A stretch of 64,000 nucleotides of DNA from Gammaproteobacteria bacterium (GCA_035279405.1 DATEHU010000017.1:124001-188000); one strand, 5' to 3'. Counted from the first letter of the stretch, positions 17,519 through 26,187 are shown. Notes: generated by a model not told the origin, from the letters alone. Numbers and translations are program-made.

Positions 17519-18205
17519 ATGCATCGAACACGGGGATTCCTGCTTGTCTTGCTGACGTTGATGGCGTTGACCGGGTGGCAGTGCGCGCAGGCCGACGATA
17601 ACGATATTTACGCGCCGGGCATGAGTGCGGCGGTGGATCTCGGCAGCTATCGCACGGATTTCGCCTACAGCAACGGCAATCATCAGGCAGACATCGGCCG
17701 CTACGGCATCACCTTTGTACAACCGGTGGCGCCGGAAGTGGGTTTCGGCCTGCAGGGCGGTTATATGACTGCCGGCATCGACAACGCGACGCTCAATCCT
17801 CTGGGCGACGGCTACGGCCCGTTTTTCGGATTGTTTTTCACCGCACAACCCGAGTTGGGCAATTACTGGAGCGTGGATGTGCGTGCCGGTTATACCTGGC
17901 ACGACATGAGTTACAGCGGCGCGAACCAACAGGCGGATGCCACCTGGTACACCAGCTATGCCTCTGCGGGACCGGCATTGCGTATTGATCACTGGCGGTT
18001 TTCCGCCGGCGGGTACTGGCAGAACATTTCCGGCCATGAAACCGACACCGGCACGCTGAACGGGCGCCTGGATTTTTCCGCGGCGCACTCCAGCGGCGCC
18101 TACTTCGGGTTTGCCTATTACCTGGATCAGACCGGCTCAGTCGGCATTTATGCGTTCGGTGGTGCGCGCCACGGCATGAGCCTGGTTTTCAAGCGGGAGT
18201 TTTAG
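17519..18205 (+). CDS. Outer-membrane beta-barrel-like hypothetical protein
   Basis: A 228-residue protein with a signal peptide ending QCAQA and a mature region of alternating aromatic/polar strands (WSVDVRAGYTW, WYTSYASAGPAL, AYFGFAYYLDQ), ending in KREF. A C-terminal Phe is the sorting signal for outer-membrane barrels. No defined family is recognised. The ATG at 17519 is chosen because the signal peptide begins there. A decayed copy of the middle of this gene lies inverted at 19040-19225. The stop overlaps the convergent doc gene. Confidence 0.72.
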   Translation: MHRTRGFLLVLLTLMALTGWQCAQADDNDIYAPGMSAAVDLGSYRTDFAYSNGNHQADIGRYGITFVQPVAPEVGFGLQGGYMTAGIDNATLNPLGDGYGPFFGLFFTAQPELGNYWSVDVRAGYTWHDMSYSGANQQADATWYTSYASAGPALRIDHWRFSAGGYWQNISGHETDTGTLNGRLDFSAAHSSGAYFGFAYYLDQTGSVGIYAFGGARHGMSLVFKREF

Positions 18206-18687
18206 CTGTGTTGACGGGAGCGGCGTGTTTTCTTAAGCGGTAAGTCTCGGTGGAGCCGTTTAGCCTTATAAGAGCGGCGCGTTTCATGTACTTGATTGCG
18301 TGTGCTTGCCTGCATGTGCGCATGTAACCAGGCTGAAAAATCCTTTTCGCTGAGTTTGCCTTCGGCCAGCGCCAGCATGGTCAGGTATTTTTCTTCGTCG
18401 CTCGCGACCAGCTCGATTTTATTCAACGCCAGGAAAGTTCGATACGCTACGTAAGCGGTGCGCTTATTACCGTCCACAAAGGGATGATTGCGGGCCAAGC
18501 CGAAAGCCAGGCTCGCCGCCAGTTCGGCAAGATCAGGCGCGGGATCGCCGTAAGCGAAAAGCTGCTGCGGCCGGGCGAGGGCGTATTCCAATAGTGTTTC
18601 GTCGCGCACGCCCGCGCTGCCGCCATGCTCGGCAAGCTGGCGGTCGTGAATGGCAAGCGCCAGGGCCTTTTCCAGCCAGACGATCAT
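18202..18687 (-). CDS. Doc-type toxin (Fic fold, death on curing)
   Basis: A 161-residue Fic/Doc protein. The catalytic loop HPFVDGNKR lies at residues 68-76, and the family's N-terminal HGG...VRDETLLEYAL block precedes it. Doc toxins phosphorylate EF-Tu and halt translation. The C-terminus carries about 30 extra basic residues (KAKRLHRDLPLKKTRRSR) beyond the usual end, running into the convergent outer-membrane gene by 4 bases. The gene lies 8 bases after the AbrB-type antitoxin gene and is co-transcribed with it. Confidence 0.9.
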   Translation of the reverse strand: MIVWLEKALALAIHDRQLAEHGGSAGVRDETLLEYALARPQQLFAYGDPAPDLAELAASLAFGLARNHPFVDGNKRTAYVAYRTFLALNKIELVASDEEKYLTMLALAEGKLSEKDFSAWLHAHMQASTRNQVHETRRSYKAKRLHRDLPLKKTRRSRQHS

Positions 18688-18695
18688 GCGTGGTT

Positions 18696-18920
18696 TCAGC
18701 TATCGGCGAGTTTGCGCAGTAGATTCCGGTCCTTGCGCATGATGCGTTCGGCCACTTCCATTTGCTCGGCGAGTTTGGAATCGAAGGGCGTGAGTTTGAT
18801 GCCGTCCGGCAGTTCGGTGGCGTAAAGCGCGTCGCCTTTTCCCAGGCGCAGGCGCGCCAGCAGTTCCTTCGGCAGTATGACGCCGGCGGAATTGCCGATC
18901 GTGGTGACTTTGAGTTTCAT
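18696..18920 (-). CDS. AbrB/MazE/SpoVT-type antitoxin
   Basis: A 74-residue protein with an N-terminal swapped-hairpin DNA-binding domain (VTTIGNSAGVILPKELLARL, residues 4-23) followed by an acidic/basic tail expected to bind the toxin. Classical doc genes pair with a Phd antitoxin; here an AbrB-type protein fills that place, which is also known for some Doc families. AGGAGG lies 8 bases before the ATG, and a perfect palindrome (18941-18958) lies just upstream as the likely operator. Confidence 0.88.
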   Translation of the reverse strand: MKLKVTTIGNSAGVILPKELLARLRLGKGDALYATELPDGIKLTPFDSKLAEQMEVAERIMRKDRNLLRKLADS

Positions 18921-18940
18921 AAATAGGCCTCCTGACAGCA

Positions 18941-18958
18941 TTATAACGTACGTTATAA
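18941..18958. promoter_or_regulatory. Palindromic operator of the toxin-antitoxin operon
   Basis: TTATAACGTACGTTATAA is a perfect 18-base inverted repeat centred 30 bases upstream of the antitoxin start. Antitoxins of this kind repress their own operon, so this is the probable binding site. Its TATAAC/TTATAA halves may overlap the -10 box. Confidence 0.75.
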
Positions 18959-19039
18959 GCCTGCCAAAATGCCGTTCCTGAGTGGGTTGGTCATGTTCAG
19001 CCAATCGCTGGCCGCAACAATCCTCCGTGCACAAGTTGC

Positions 19040-19225
19040 AACACTGGCCCCAGCGATGCGTAGCCGGTGTACCAGGTGGCATCCGCCTGCTGGTTGTACT
19101 GCTGTAACTCATGTCGTGCCAGCTATGACCACAAGGCAAACCAACATTCCAGCAAGCACCAAACACGAGCTGTCAGTTGAAGAACAAACCCGGCAACGGT
19201 CCGTAGCCGCCGCCCAAAGGAATGC
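19040..19225 (-). pseudogene. Decayed inverted copy of the outer-membrane protein gene
   Basis: Read leftward, this stretch has TTTGGGCGGCGGCTACGG, TGGCACGACATGAGTTACAG, GCGGATGCCACCTGGTACAC and a GCATCGCTGGGGCCAG segment in the same order as the gene at 17519-18205 (its bases of about 17800-17977). The distance between blocks differs by one base, so the frame is broken, and an in-frame stop is present. Weaker similarity may continue to about 19300. The rest of 18959-19497 holds no gene I can see. Confidence 0.75.
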
Positions 19226-19527
19226 GCGTCTTGCATGCTAACAACGCTAACGTTGCCAACAGCCATGCGAAAAACCTGGGCGCTCAATGCGTGCTTTCAA
19301 CTGTGGCGTAATTTGCGCGTCGGGCCAATTTTCGCCAGCCACAGGATGATGGCGTGCAAGTTGCCGATTCTCAATCTGAGTCAGCACGGCAGCTGCTGTC
19401 AGCACTCCTGGTCGCACGCTGCCAATGCGACCCGTTTGTCGCCGACCGATGGGCGTGCAACTTTTCCCGTGCCTGCTAGGCTAAAGATCAGGGCCGCGTG
19501 AATGCGGTACACAGGCAGCAAGACAAC

Positions 19528-20151
19528 ATGGGCAGCCAGCGAGTCATTGCAGTGGAAAATCTCGAAGACTGGTTCCGCCAGTCGATCGGCGGCGCGCTCG
19601 AGCGCCGCCAAGTCTCGGCCGAGGCGCACACTGAACAGTACGTGGTGCGGCTGGCCACGGAGTTCGCGCGCACCGAGGCCTTGTACGAATGCGCGCACGA
19701 CGGCGGTTACCGGTTGAAACCGCTGGCGGGCATGCTGGCTGAGGCCTTCGAGTCCGGCTCGCCGGAGCGGCGCCAGCAGTTGTTGCAGCGGCTGGGCGAC
19801 GTGGCGCTGTTCATCGCCGGCTTTTTCAGCGATTACCTCAATCACCGTCCGGTGGACGTGGACTATTACAGCCGCATGGGCGGTACCGCCTACGGCACGC
19901 TCGCGGACATGCCGCCGGCCTCGCGGCGCGAGGCGGTGCTAAGTCCGGTATTCGCGGAACTCGCGCGCAAGTTCGACGAGTTCGTGGACGTGCTCAACGA
20001 AGTGGCACAGCAGGCGCGGGTTTTCGACGAGCGCGATGTGATGCGGCTCTACGAGTTGTGGTTGCGTACCGGCAGCCGCCGCGCGGCGGACAAACTGCGC
20101 GAACTCGGCGTGCAGCCGGCCGCGGGCGCACGCAGCCGCTTCACGCATTGA
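19528..20151 (+). CDS. Conserved hypothetical protein upstream of ttcA
   Basis: A helical, soluble protein of 207 residues (217 if the GTG at 19498 is used). It has no membrane segment or recognised catalytic motif; a YYSRMGGTAYGTLA stretch near the middle is the most distinctive part. It is followed after 4 bases by another soluble hypothetical gene and then ttcA, and seems to form a small operon with them. The start is uncertain because neither candidate has a strong ribosome-binding site. Function unknown. Confidence 0.7.
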   Translation: MGSQRVIAVENLEDWFRQSIGGALERRQVSAEAHTEQYVVRLATEFARTEALYECAHDGGYRLKPLAGMLAEAFESGSPERRQQLLQRLGDVALFIAGFFSDYLNHRPVDVDYYSRMGGTAYGTLADMPPASRREAVLSPVFAELARKFDEFVDVLNEVAQQARVFDERDVMRLYELWLRTGSRRAADKLRELGVQPAAGARSRFTH

Positions 20152-20155
20152 GTGC

Positions 20156-20794
20156 ATGCACGCCGCGGCTCCCGGCACGACGCTCGGCACGCTGCAGGAT
20201 TACCTGGCGCGGCTCTATGAGCTCGACGTGGCGTTTCGCGTCGAGGATTTCCTGTTGACCGATGCGCGTGTGGCGCAGGCACTCGAGGGCGCAAGCTACC
20301 GGCCGCTGCCGGAAAAACTCTTGTTGCGGGAATCGCCGGCAGCGCTGGAGCTGTCGGTGTACCTCGATCCCGAAGTGCTGCAACGGCTCGCGGCCGGCGG
20401 TTCGCTCGAGGACTTCTGGACCGTGCTGGAAGGCGTGAGCCATTTTCTATATCTCGCCTGGAACGCACAACACGACCGCGGCGTGCGTGCGGTGGAACTC
20501 GAACTGCAGGCCGAGGTGGACAAGTATGCGCTCACCACGCTCATTGGCGCCGGACAGGCTGGGCTCGGAGCCGGTGACGTGCATCAATTGCTGTTCGAGT
20601 GTGCACACTTCGATTCAGGCTTGAGCGGCGCGCTGCTGGAGCGTTACCGTGATGCCACCCGCGATGCGGCGCGCTACTGCCTGAGCCTGGCCCGACGCTT
20701 CGCCGGCCCCAAGGATCCAGCGCGACTGCGCGAGCTGCGTCGTTTCTACCGCCTCGATCACTGCACCAAAATCCGGTTTATCGCCGAGCATTGA
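20156..20794 (+). CDS. Conserved hypothetical protein, second of the pair before ttcA
   Basis: A 212-residue soluble, helix-rich protein with no recognised domain. A core stretch FLYLAWNAQHDRGVRAVELELQ-like sequence (about residues 99-120) and AEVDKY are its most conserved-looking parts. It starts 4 bases after the preceding hypothetical gene. The two look like partners and may be translationally coupled. ttcA begins 68 bases later, possibly from its own promoter. Function unknown. Confidence 0.72.
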   Translation: MHAAAPGTTLGTLQDYLARLYELDVAFRVEDFLLTDARVAQALEGASYRPLPEKLLLRESPAALELSVYLDPEVLQRLAAGGSLEDFWTVLEGVSHFLYLAWNAQHDRGVRAVELELQAEVDKYALTTLIGAGQAGLGAGDVHQLLFECAHFDSGLSGALLERYRDATRDAARYCLSLARRFAGPKDPARLRELRRFYRLDHCTKIRFIAEH

Positions 20795-20862
20795 AGCGCG
20801 ACCGGCGGCCGGCGGGCGAAAACCGCTAGAATGGGCGCGCTTTTTTTACGCGGATTTGCCCC

Positions 20863-21777
20863 ATGTCCAGACGCCCCGTGAACGTCAACAAGCTGGAGAA
20901 ACGCCTGCGCCGGCAGGTGGGTCAGGCTATCCAGGATTTCAACATGATCGAGGCCGGCGATCGCGTCATGGTGTGCCTGTCGGGCGGCAAGGATTCATAC
21001 ACGCTGCTCGATATCCTGCTCAAGCTCAAGGCGAGCGCGCCGGTGGAGTTCGAGATTTTGGCGGTCAATCTGGATCAGAAGCAGCCGGGTTTCCCCGAGC
21101 ACGTGCTGCCGGAATATCTGAAGAGCATCGGTGTGCCGTTCCATATCCTCGAGCAGGACACCTACAGCGTGGTGAAGCGCGTGATTCCGGAAGGCAAGAC
21201 CACCTGCAGCCTGTGCTCGCGCCTGCGACGCGGCGCGCTGTACACGTTTGCGGCACGCAACGGTATCACGAAGATCGCGCTCGGGCATCATCGCGGCGAC
21301 ATCGTCGAGACATTTTTCCTCAACCTGTTTTACGCCGGCAAGCTCAAGGCCATGCCGCCCAAGTTGCGGTCCGATGACGGCCGCCACGTGGTCATCCGCC
21401 CGCTTGCCTATGTCGAGGAGCGCGACATCGCCAAGTACAGTGCCCTGCGGGAATTCCCCATCATTCCCTGCAATCTCTGCGGCTCGCAGGAACACCTGCA
21501 GCGCAAGGCGGTGAAAGCGATGCTGGCCGAGTGGGAGCGCCTGCATCCGCAACGCATAAATTCCATCTTTGCGGCGCTGCGCGACGTGGTGCCGTCGCAT
21601 CTGGCCGATGCACGCTTGTTCGATTTCAGCGCACTGGGTGCGCGCCTGCCGCCGCGCCGCGACTGGCTGGCGCCGGACGCCGGTGGCGAAGATGACATGG
21701 CCGACGTGCTGGTGGCCGCGGTGCCGGTGGACGAGTTGCTCATGACCGCCCGGCGCGCGGTTGCGGCCGGCGCCTGA
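20863..21777 (+). CDS. ttcA: tRNA 2-thiocytidine biosynthesis protein TtcA
   Basis: A 304-residue PP-loop ATPase. The ATP-binding SGGKDS motif is at residues 40-45. C115 and C118 (CSLC) and the second pair C203/C206 (CNLC) correspond to the cysteines that hold the [4Fe-4S] cluster in TtcA. The enzyme thiolates cytidine 32 of certain tRNAs in the cytoplasm. Length is normal (E. coli 311). It follows two conserved hypothetical genes. Confidence 0.96.
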   Translation: MSRRPVNVNKLEKRLRRQVGQAIQDFNMIEAGDRVMVCLSGGKDSYTLLDILLKLKASAPVEFEILAVNLDQKQPGFPEHVLPEYLKSIGVPFHILEQDTYSVVKRVIPEGKTTCSLCSRLRRGALYTFAARNGITKIALGHHRGDIVETFFLNLFYAGKLKAMPPKLRSDDGRHVVIRPLAYVEERDIAKYSALREFPIIPCNLCGSQEHLQRKAVKAMLAEWERLHPQRINSIFAALRDVVPSHLADARLFDFSALGARLPPRRDWLAPDAGGEDDMADVLVAAVPVDELLMTARRAVAAGA

Positions 21778-21815
21778 TTGCCGGCCGATGAAATGTTGAG
21801 AGGGGAGAATCACCT

Positions 21816-23678
21816 GTGACACTGGTCGCGGCCGCATCCGGCTATTTCAGTTCCGAACAGCTTGCCGCCCTGTCGAAAGAGGGACTGCAGGTTGCCGTGG
21901 TCCAGACACCGGCTGATTTGTCTGGCAAGAACTGTACGGTGCTGTGTCTCAGTCCCAATCTGCTCTCCGCCGAGGCGACCCTCGCACATTGGCAGGCCGC
22001 CGCCGCGGACGCGGCAATGGTCGCCGACCAATCCATTGCGAAGGCGGGCGTGACCGGCATTTCGAAATCGTGGCCTACGGCGGCCATTTCCGCCACGCTG
22101 CATCTGGCGGCGGCGGGCGCACACGGGCGCCGGCAATGGCGTGAGCTCGGCGAACTGGGCGCGGCGCTCGCCGGCGAGCGCAACCCGCAGGCGTTGCTTG
22201 CATTGATTCTCACCGGGGCGCGGAGCTTGGCGGGCTGTGACGCCGCCGGCCTCTTTCTGATTGACAAGCCCACCGGCGGTGACGCTGAACTGGTGCTGCG
22301 GCTCGCGCAGAACGCATCGGTGGATTTCACGTTCCAGGAACAGCGCCTGCCCCTGAACCGCTCCTCGATTGCCGGTTACGTGAGCGTGAGCGGCGAGGAG
22401 ATCAATGTCGCGGACGCCTATGCGCCGCCGGCGGGCGTGACGTGGCGCTTCAACGACAGTTTCGATCGGCGCTTCAGTTATCGCAGCGTCTCGCTGTACG
22501 CCGTGCCACTGCGTACGCCGCAGGGCGCGGTCATCGGCGCCCTCGAATTCATCAACCGCAAGCGCGAGGCCGCGGGCAAGCTCGATGACACCGCGAACGC
22601 GACGCGGCAAATCCTGCCTTTCGATGCGCAGCTGCTGCCGCTGCTGCGTGCGTTCGCGACCCAGGCCGCCGCCGCCCTGGAAAACACCCGCTTGTTGCTG
22701 GCCGTCGAGAACATGTTCGAGGGTTTCGTGACTGCCGCGGTCACGGCGATTGAGCAACGCGACCCGGTCACCAACGGGCATTCCTTCCGCGTGGCGCGCA
22801 TGACCACGGGTTTGGCCCAAGCCCTGCCGCGTTCCGGTGTAGCGCGCTTCAACGGCGCGACTTTCAATGACCGCCAATTGCGCGAACTGCGCTATGCCGC
22901 GCTGCTGCACGATTTCGGCAAGATCGGCGTGCGTGAAAACGTGCTGGTCAAGTCCCACAAGCTCACTACCGAGGATTTTCAAGCCATCCAGGCGCGCATC
23001 AGCGTGGAAACGGAGCGTCTCAAGCGCCGTGCACTGGCGCAGCAACTCGTGATGCTGAGAGGCGGCATGGATTCAAGCCAGGAACGGCGCGCCATCGAGC
23101 AGGAACTGCAGAGCAAACTTGCCGCCCTGGACGCTTACTGGGGTGCCATCCAGGAAGCCAACGAACCGGAACTCGCGAAGAAAAAGTCCGGCAAGGCGTT
23201 CAAGCAGGCGGTCGAGTACAGCCTCACCGAAGAGGGCACGCCATTGTTGACCGCCGAAGAGCGACGCGTGTTGTCCATCCCGCGCGGCAGCCTGAGCGCC
23301 GAGGAGCGGCGCGAAATCGAAGCGCATGTGCTGCATACCTACAATTTCCTGCGGCGTATCCCCTGGCCGGAGGAGCTGGCCGCGATACCCGAAATCGCGG
23401 GCGCGCACCACGAAAAGCTCGACGGCAGCGGCTATCCGCGTGGCCGCACCGAGGCAGACATCCCCCTGGCGTCGCGACTCATGACGGTGGCCGACATTTA
23501 CGACGCGCTCACCGCCACCGACCGGCCTTACCGGAAGTCCCTGCCTTCAGAACGGGCCTTCAGGGTGCTTGAGGACGAGGCGCAGCAGGGCAAGCTCGAC
23601 AGCGATGTAGTGCGCATATTCATTGATGCCAAGGTCTATGACCAGGCCGCGACCCTCGACTCGCTGGAAGGTCACTAG
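21816..23678 (+). CDS. GAF and HD-GYP domain protein, probable cyclic-di-GMP phosphodiesterase
   Basis: A 620-residue protein. Residues of about 120-290 form a GAF domain (ARSLAGCDAAGLFLID onward); an HD-GYP domain follows from about 310. The HD pair lies in LLHDFGKIGV (near 365) and the GYP block is HHEKLDGSGYP (near 531). All visible catalytic residues of HD-GYP c-di-GMP phosphodiesterases are kept. Between the two motifs there are about 100 more residues than usual, rich in Glu, Lys and Gln. The start is a GTG with GAGGGGAG 8 bases upstream. No receiver domain is present, so the signal is probably a small molecule bound by GAF. Confidence 0.88.
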   Translation: MTLVAAASGYFSSEQLAALSKEGLQVAVVQTPADLSGKNCTVLCLSPNLLSAEATLAHWQAAAADAAMVADQSIAKAGVTGISKSWPTAAISATLHLAAAGAHGRRQWRELGELGAALAGERNPQALLALILTGARSLAGCDAAGLFLIDKPTGGDAELVLRLAQNASVDFTFQEQRLPLNRSSIAGYVSVSGEEINVADAYAPPAGVTWRFNDSFDRRFSYRSVSLYAVPLRTPQGAVIGALEFINRKREAAGKLDDTANATRQILPFDAQLLPLLRAFATQAAAALENTRLLLAVENMFEGFVTAAVTAIEQRDPVTNGHSFRVARMTTGLAQALPRSGVARFNGATFNDRQLRELRYAALLHDFGKIGVRENVLVKSHKLTTEDFQAIQARISVETERLKRRALAQQLVMLRGGMDSSQERRAIEQELQSKLAALDAYWGAIQEANEPELAKKKSGKAFKQAVEYSLTEEGTPLLTAEERRVLSIPRGSLSAEERREIEAHVLHTYNFLRRIPWPEELAAIPEIAGAHHEKLDGSGYPRGRTEADIPLASRLMTVADIYDALTATDRPYRKSLPSERAFRVLEDEAQQGKLDSDVVRIFIDAKVYDQAATLDSLEGH

Positions 23679-23834
23679 CAGGCTGTTGAAAAGCAGCCTG
23701 CTAGGCGCCCCAGGGATGGGACGCATCAAAAATCAAACACACAAGTGTTTGATTTTTGGAGCAAGGCGCGAATTTACTTCGCGCCGCAGCGAGTTGAAAA
23801 AGACCAGGGAGGGTCTTTTTCAACAACCTGCTAG
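23677..23834. repeat. MITE-like element with terminal inverted repeats and nested hairpins
   Basis: The ends are AGCAGGCTGTTGAAAA and TTTTTCAACAACCTGCT, imperfect inverted repeats. Inside are three hairpins: GGCGCGAA/TTCGCGCC (23765-23784), a perfect 13-base stem AAAAATCAAACAC/GTGTTTGATTTTT (23728-23757), and AAAAAGACC/GGTCTTTTT (23797-23820). No coding potential. The left end overlaps the stop codon of the HD-GYP gene. It may also end transcription of that gene. Confidence 0.75.
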
Positions 23835-23872
23835 CCGCCAGAGCCGGACGCGCACCGGCGCAAACGCATCCT

Positions 23873-24079
23873 TCACGCATCCAGATCGGGAATCATCAGG
23901 CTCTCGAGCTTGGCGATGTAGTCCTTGAGCTGCAACTTGCGCTTCTTGAGGCGCTTGAGCTGCAATTCGTTGGTGTGCGGATCGTCCGCCAGCCGGCCGA
24001 TGGCCATGTCGAGATCGCGGTGCTCGATGCGCAATAGTTCGAGTTTGGCGCGGATTCCCTGGCTGGAAATGCTGGTCAT
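23873..24079 (-). CDS. DUF465 (YdcH-type) small protein
   Basis: A 68-residue, highly charged helical protein. The block LELLRIEHRDLDMAI and the RLKKRKLQLKDYIAKLE segment are typical of DUF465/YdcH, a small family of unknown function common in proteobacteria. The ATG at 24079 gives the usual family length; a longer frame continues upstream but lacks similarity. It stands alone between the MITE-like element and queD. Confidence 0.85.
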   Translation of the reverse strand: MTSISSQGIRAKLELLRIEHRDLDMAIGRLADDPHTNELQLKRLKKRKLQLKDYIAKLESLMIPDLDA

Positions 24080-24294
24080 GAGTGCGAAATCCGTATCCAG
24101 GATGCCGGTGACGGGAATTCCGCTCAACATACGTTTCGCAGTCAGTCGGTGCAAGGGGCAGCGTAGCAGGCGGGGCCGGGTGGACCCGCCGCCACGTGCC
24201 GGTGCACGTATTGCCCACGGCCCGGAATCTCCTTTCTGAGCGGCTAGAATGAGCCTGGCTTACACTTTGGGTCGTGGGTGATTCGGCGCAGGCA

Positions 24295-24651
24295 ATGGAA
24301 ATTTTCAAGCTGTTCCATATCGAGGCGGCCCACCGGCTGCCGAACCTGCCGGCCGGCCACAAGTGCGGTCGCCTGCACGGCCATTCATTCCGCGTCAGGG
24401 TTTACGTGCGCGGTGAGCCCCAGGCCGGGACCGGCTGGATCATGGATTTCGCCGAGCTCAAACGGGCATTTACGCCGGTGTTTGAGGAGCTTGACCACCG
24501 CTATCTCAATGACATTCCCGGCCTGGAAAATCCCACCAGCGAAATCCTGGCGCGCTGGATCTGGCAGCGGTTGCAACCATCGCTGCCGCAACTGTCGAAA
24601 GTGGTAATCGCCGAAACCTGTACGTCCGGGTGTGTGTATCGTGGCCATTGA
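24295..24651 (+). CDS. queD: 6-carboxy-5,6,7,8-tetrahydropterin synthase
   Basis: A 118-residue QueD protein (E. coli 121). Zinc ligands H13, H28 and H30, catalytic C24 ([10 protein letters not shown]) and the later LDH and AETCTS motifs are all present. It converts 7,8-dihydroneopterin triphosphate to 6-carboxytetrahydropterin in queuosine (preQ1) synthesis. The other que genes are not in this window. A GTG at 24274 would add seven residues, but the family usually begins at this ATG. Confidence 0.94.
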   Translation: MEIFKLFHIEAAHRLPNLPAGHKCGRLHGHSFRVRVYVRGEPQAGTGWIMDFAELKRAFTPVFEELDHRYLNDIPGLENPTSEILARWIWQRLQPSLPQLSKVVIAETCTSGCVYRGH

Positions 24652-24665
24652 ACAGGAGTGAATCC

Positions 24666-25547
24666 ATGCGTACCCATTCAGTGTTGAGCGGCTGGTTGTT
24701 GGCGTCAGGTTTGCTGTGTGCGCCGGCGGTCATGGCCATGAGCGACCAGCAATACCTGCTCGCCATGCAGGCGATGCACATGCACGATGCGCCGGTCGCG
24801 AGTCCCGCGACCCGTGCCACGCCGGTGCAGCCCATCCAGCACCGCGAAGTCGCGTATGCCAACGTCAACGGCCAGGCGGTACGCGGTTACCTGGCCGAGC
24901 CGCTGCACGCCGACGGCCCGCTGCCGGCCATCATCGTGATTCATGAATGGTGGGGCTTGAACGACAACATCCGCGACATGGCGGACCAGTTGGCAGGCGA
25001 AGGCTATACCGCGCTCGCCGTGGATCTGTACGGCGGTCACGCCGCCACCACGCCTGAAGCCGCGGTGCAGCTCATGAAAGGCGTGCTTGCCGACACCGCG
25101 GCAGCGAACAGCAATCTGCGTCAGGCGTATGCCTATGTGCACGACAAGCTGCATGCGCCGCGCGTGGGCGTCATCGGCTGGTGTTTCGGCGGCGGCTGGT
25201 CGCTGCAGACCGCGCTCATGCTGCCCGACCAGTTGAATGCCGCGGTCATGTACTACGGCCGGCCGGTGGATGATGTGGCCGCGCTGTCCAAGCTGAAAAT
25301 GCCGTTGCTCGGCTTTTTCGGCGAGCAGGACCAGGGCATCACGCCGGCGGACGTGCGTGCCTTTCAGGCGGCGCTCAAGCACGCACATGTAGATGCCCAA
25401 ATCCATGAATACGCCGGCGCCGGCCATGCCTTTGCCAATCCCTCGGGCGGGAATTACCGGCCAGCCGCCGCTGCCGATGCCTGGAAACGCACCTTGGCGT
25501 TCTTTGCGCACAATCTCAAAGGCGCGGGTGCGCATCCGGCCGGCTGA
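24666..25547 (+). CDS. Secreted dienelactone hydrolase family protein
   Basis: A 293-residue alpha/beta hydrolase with a signal peptide ending near ALA-like PAVMA (residue 24). The dienelactone hydrolase signatures are HEWWGLN (94-100) with the acidic residue before the nucleophile region, nucleophile C173 in GWCFGG, Asp near 222 and H254 in GAGHAF. The triad Cys-Asp-His is complete. Periplasmic members of this family are common and their substrates are mostly unknown. GGAG lies 7 bases before the ATG. Confidence 0.88.
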   Translation: MRTHSVLSGWLLASGLLCAPAVMAMSDQQYLLAMQAMHMHDAPVASPATRATPVQPIQHREVAYANVNGQAVRGYLAEPLHADGPLPAIIVIHEWWGLNDNIRDMADQLAGEGYTALAVDLYGGHAATTPEAAVQLMKGVLADTAAANSNLRQAYAYVHDKLHAPRVGVIGWCFGGGWSLQTALMLPDQLNAAVMYYGRPVDDVAALSKLKMPLLGFFGEQDQGITPADVRAFQAALKHAHVDAQIHEYAGAGHAFANPSGGNYRPAAAADAWKRTLAFFAHNLKGAGAHPAG

Positions 25548-25589
25548 AATGCTAGGCTTGGTTCTTCAAACATGGAGTGAGGTGCAACC

Positions 25590-26156
25590 ATGCGGAAGCT
25601 ATTTGCGGGTTTGTTGCTGCTGGCGATGGGCGGACTGACGGGAGTGCAGGCCGCGACACTCGCGGGCGTCAACATACCGGATACCGCCGTGGTGGGCGGG
25701 CAGACTCTGGTGCTGAACGGCATTGCGTTGCGCACCAAGACCTGGTTCAAGGTCAAGGTCTATGTGGGGGGGCTGTATTTGCGTGAGAAGGCCAATACGG
25801 TGGAAGCCGTGCTGGCCCAGACCGGTCCGGATCGCGTGCAGATGAACATGATCTACGCCGCCTCCCCAGGTCAGTTCAAGGATGCGTGGGATGAAGGCTT
25901 CAACGACAACAATCCCGAGATCAGTGCGGAACTGCGCGCCAAGATAGACCAGTTTGTCGGCTTTTTTGGCCAGGCAAAACGCGGCGATGTCATCACTCTG
26001 GATTACATTCCGGGGCAGGGCACCGAGGTGCACTGGAACGCCGAGCTCAAGGGCACGATCGCGGGTGCGGATTTCCACACTGCGCTGTTGAATGCTTTTC
26101 TCGGCCCGAAGTTGCCGGATGATTTCCGCAACGGCTTACTGGGCGTGAAAAATTGA
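25590..26156 (+). CDS. Periplasmic chalcone isomerase-like protein
   Basis: A 188-residue protein with a signal peptide (cleavage after VQA, residue 21) and the bacterial chalcone isomerase-like domain: VLNGIALRTKTWFKVKVYVGGLYL, with FFGQAKRGDVITLDY-like and GLLGVKN at the end. Bacterial members lack the plant enzyme's catalytic set and are thought to bind fatty acids or related lipids. It follows the hydrolase gene by 42 bases. The specific role is unknown. Confidence 0.85.
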   Translation: MRKLFAGLLLLAMGGLTGVQAATLAGVNIPDTAVVGGQTLVLNGIALRTKTWFKVKVYVGGLYLREKANTVEAVLAQTGPDRVQMNMIYAASPGQFKDAWDEGFNDNNPEISAELRAKIDQFVGFFGQAKRGDVITLDYIPGQGTEVHWNAELKGTIAGADFHTALLNAFLGPKLPDDFRNGLLGVKN

Positions 26157-26187
26157 CCGGGTGCGTTTTGCAGGACTGACGCCCACA

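Noticed and set aside
18202-18687. Fic AMP-transferase instead of Doc
   Set aside because: The loop is HPFVDGNKR, lacking the GNGR end of AMP-transferring Fic proteins, and the short size with an antitoxin gene 8 bases upstream fits Doc.
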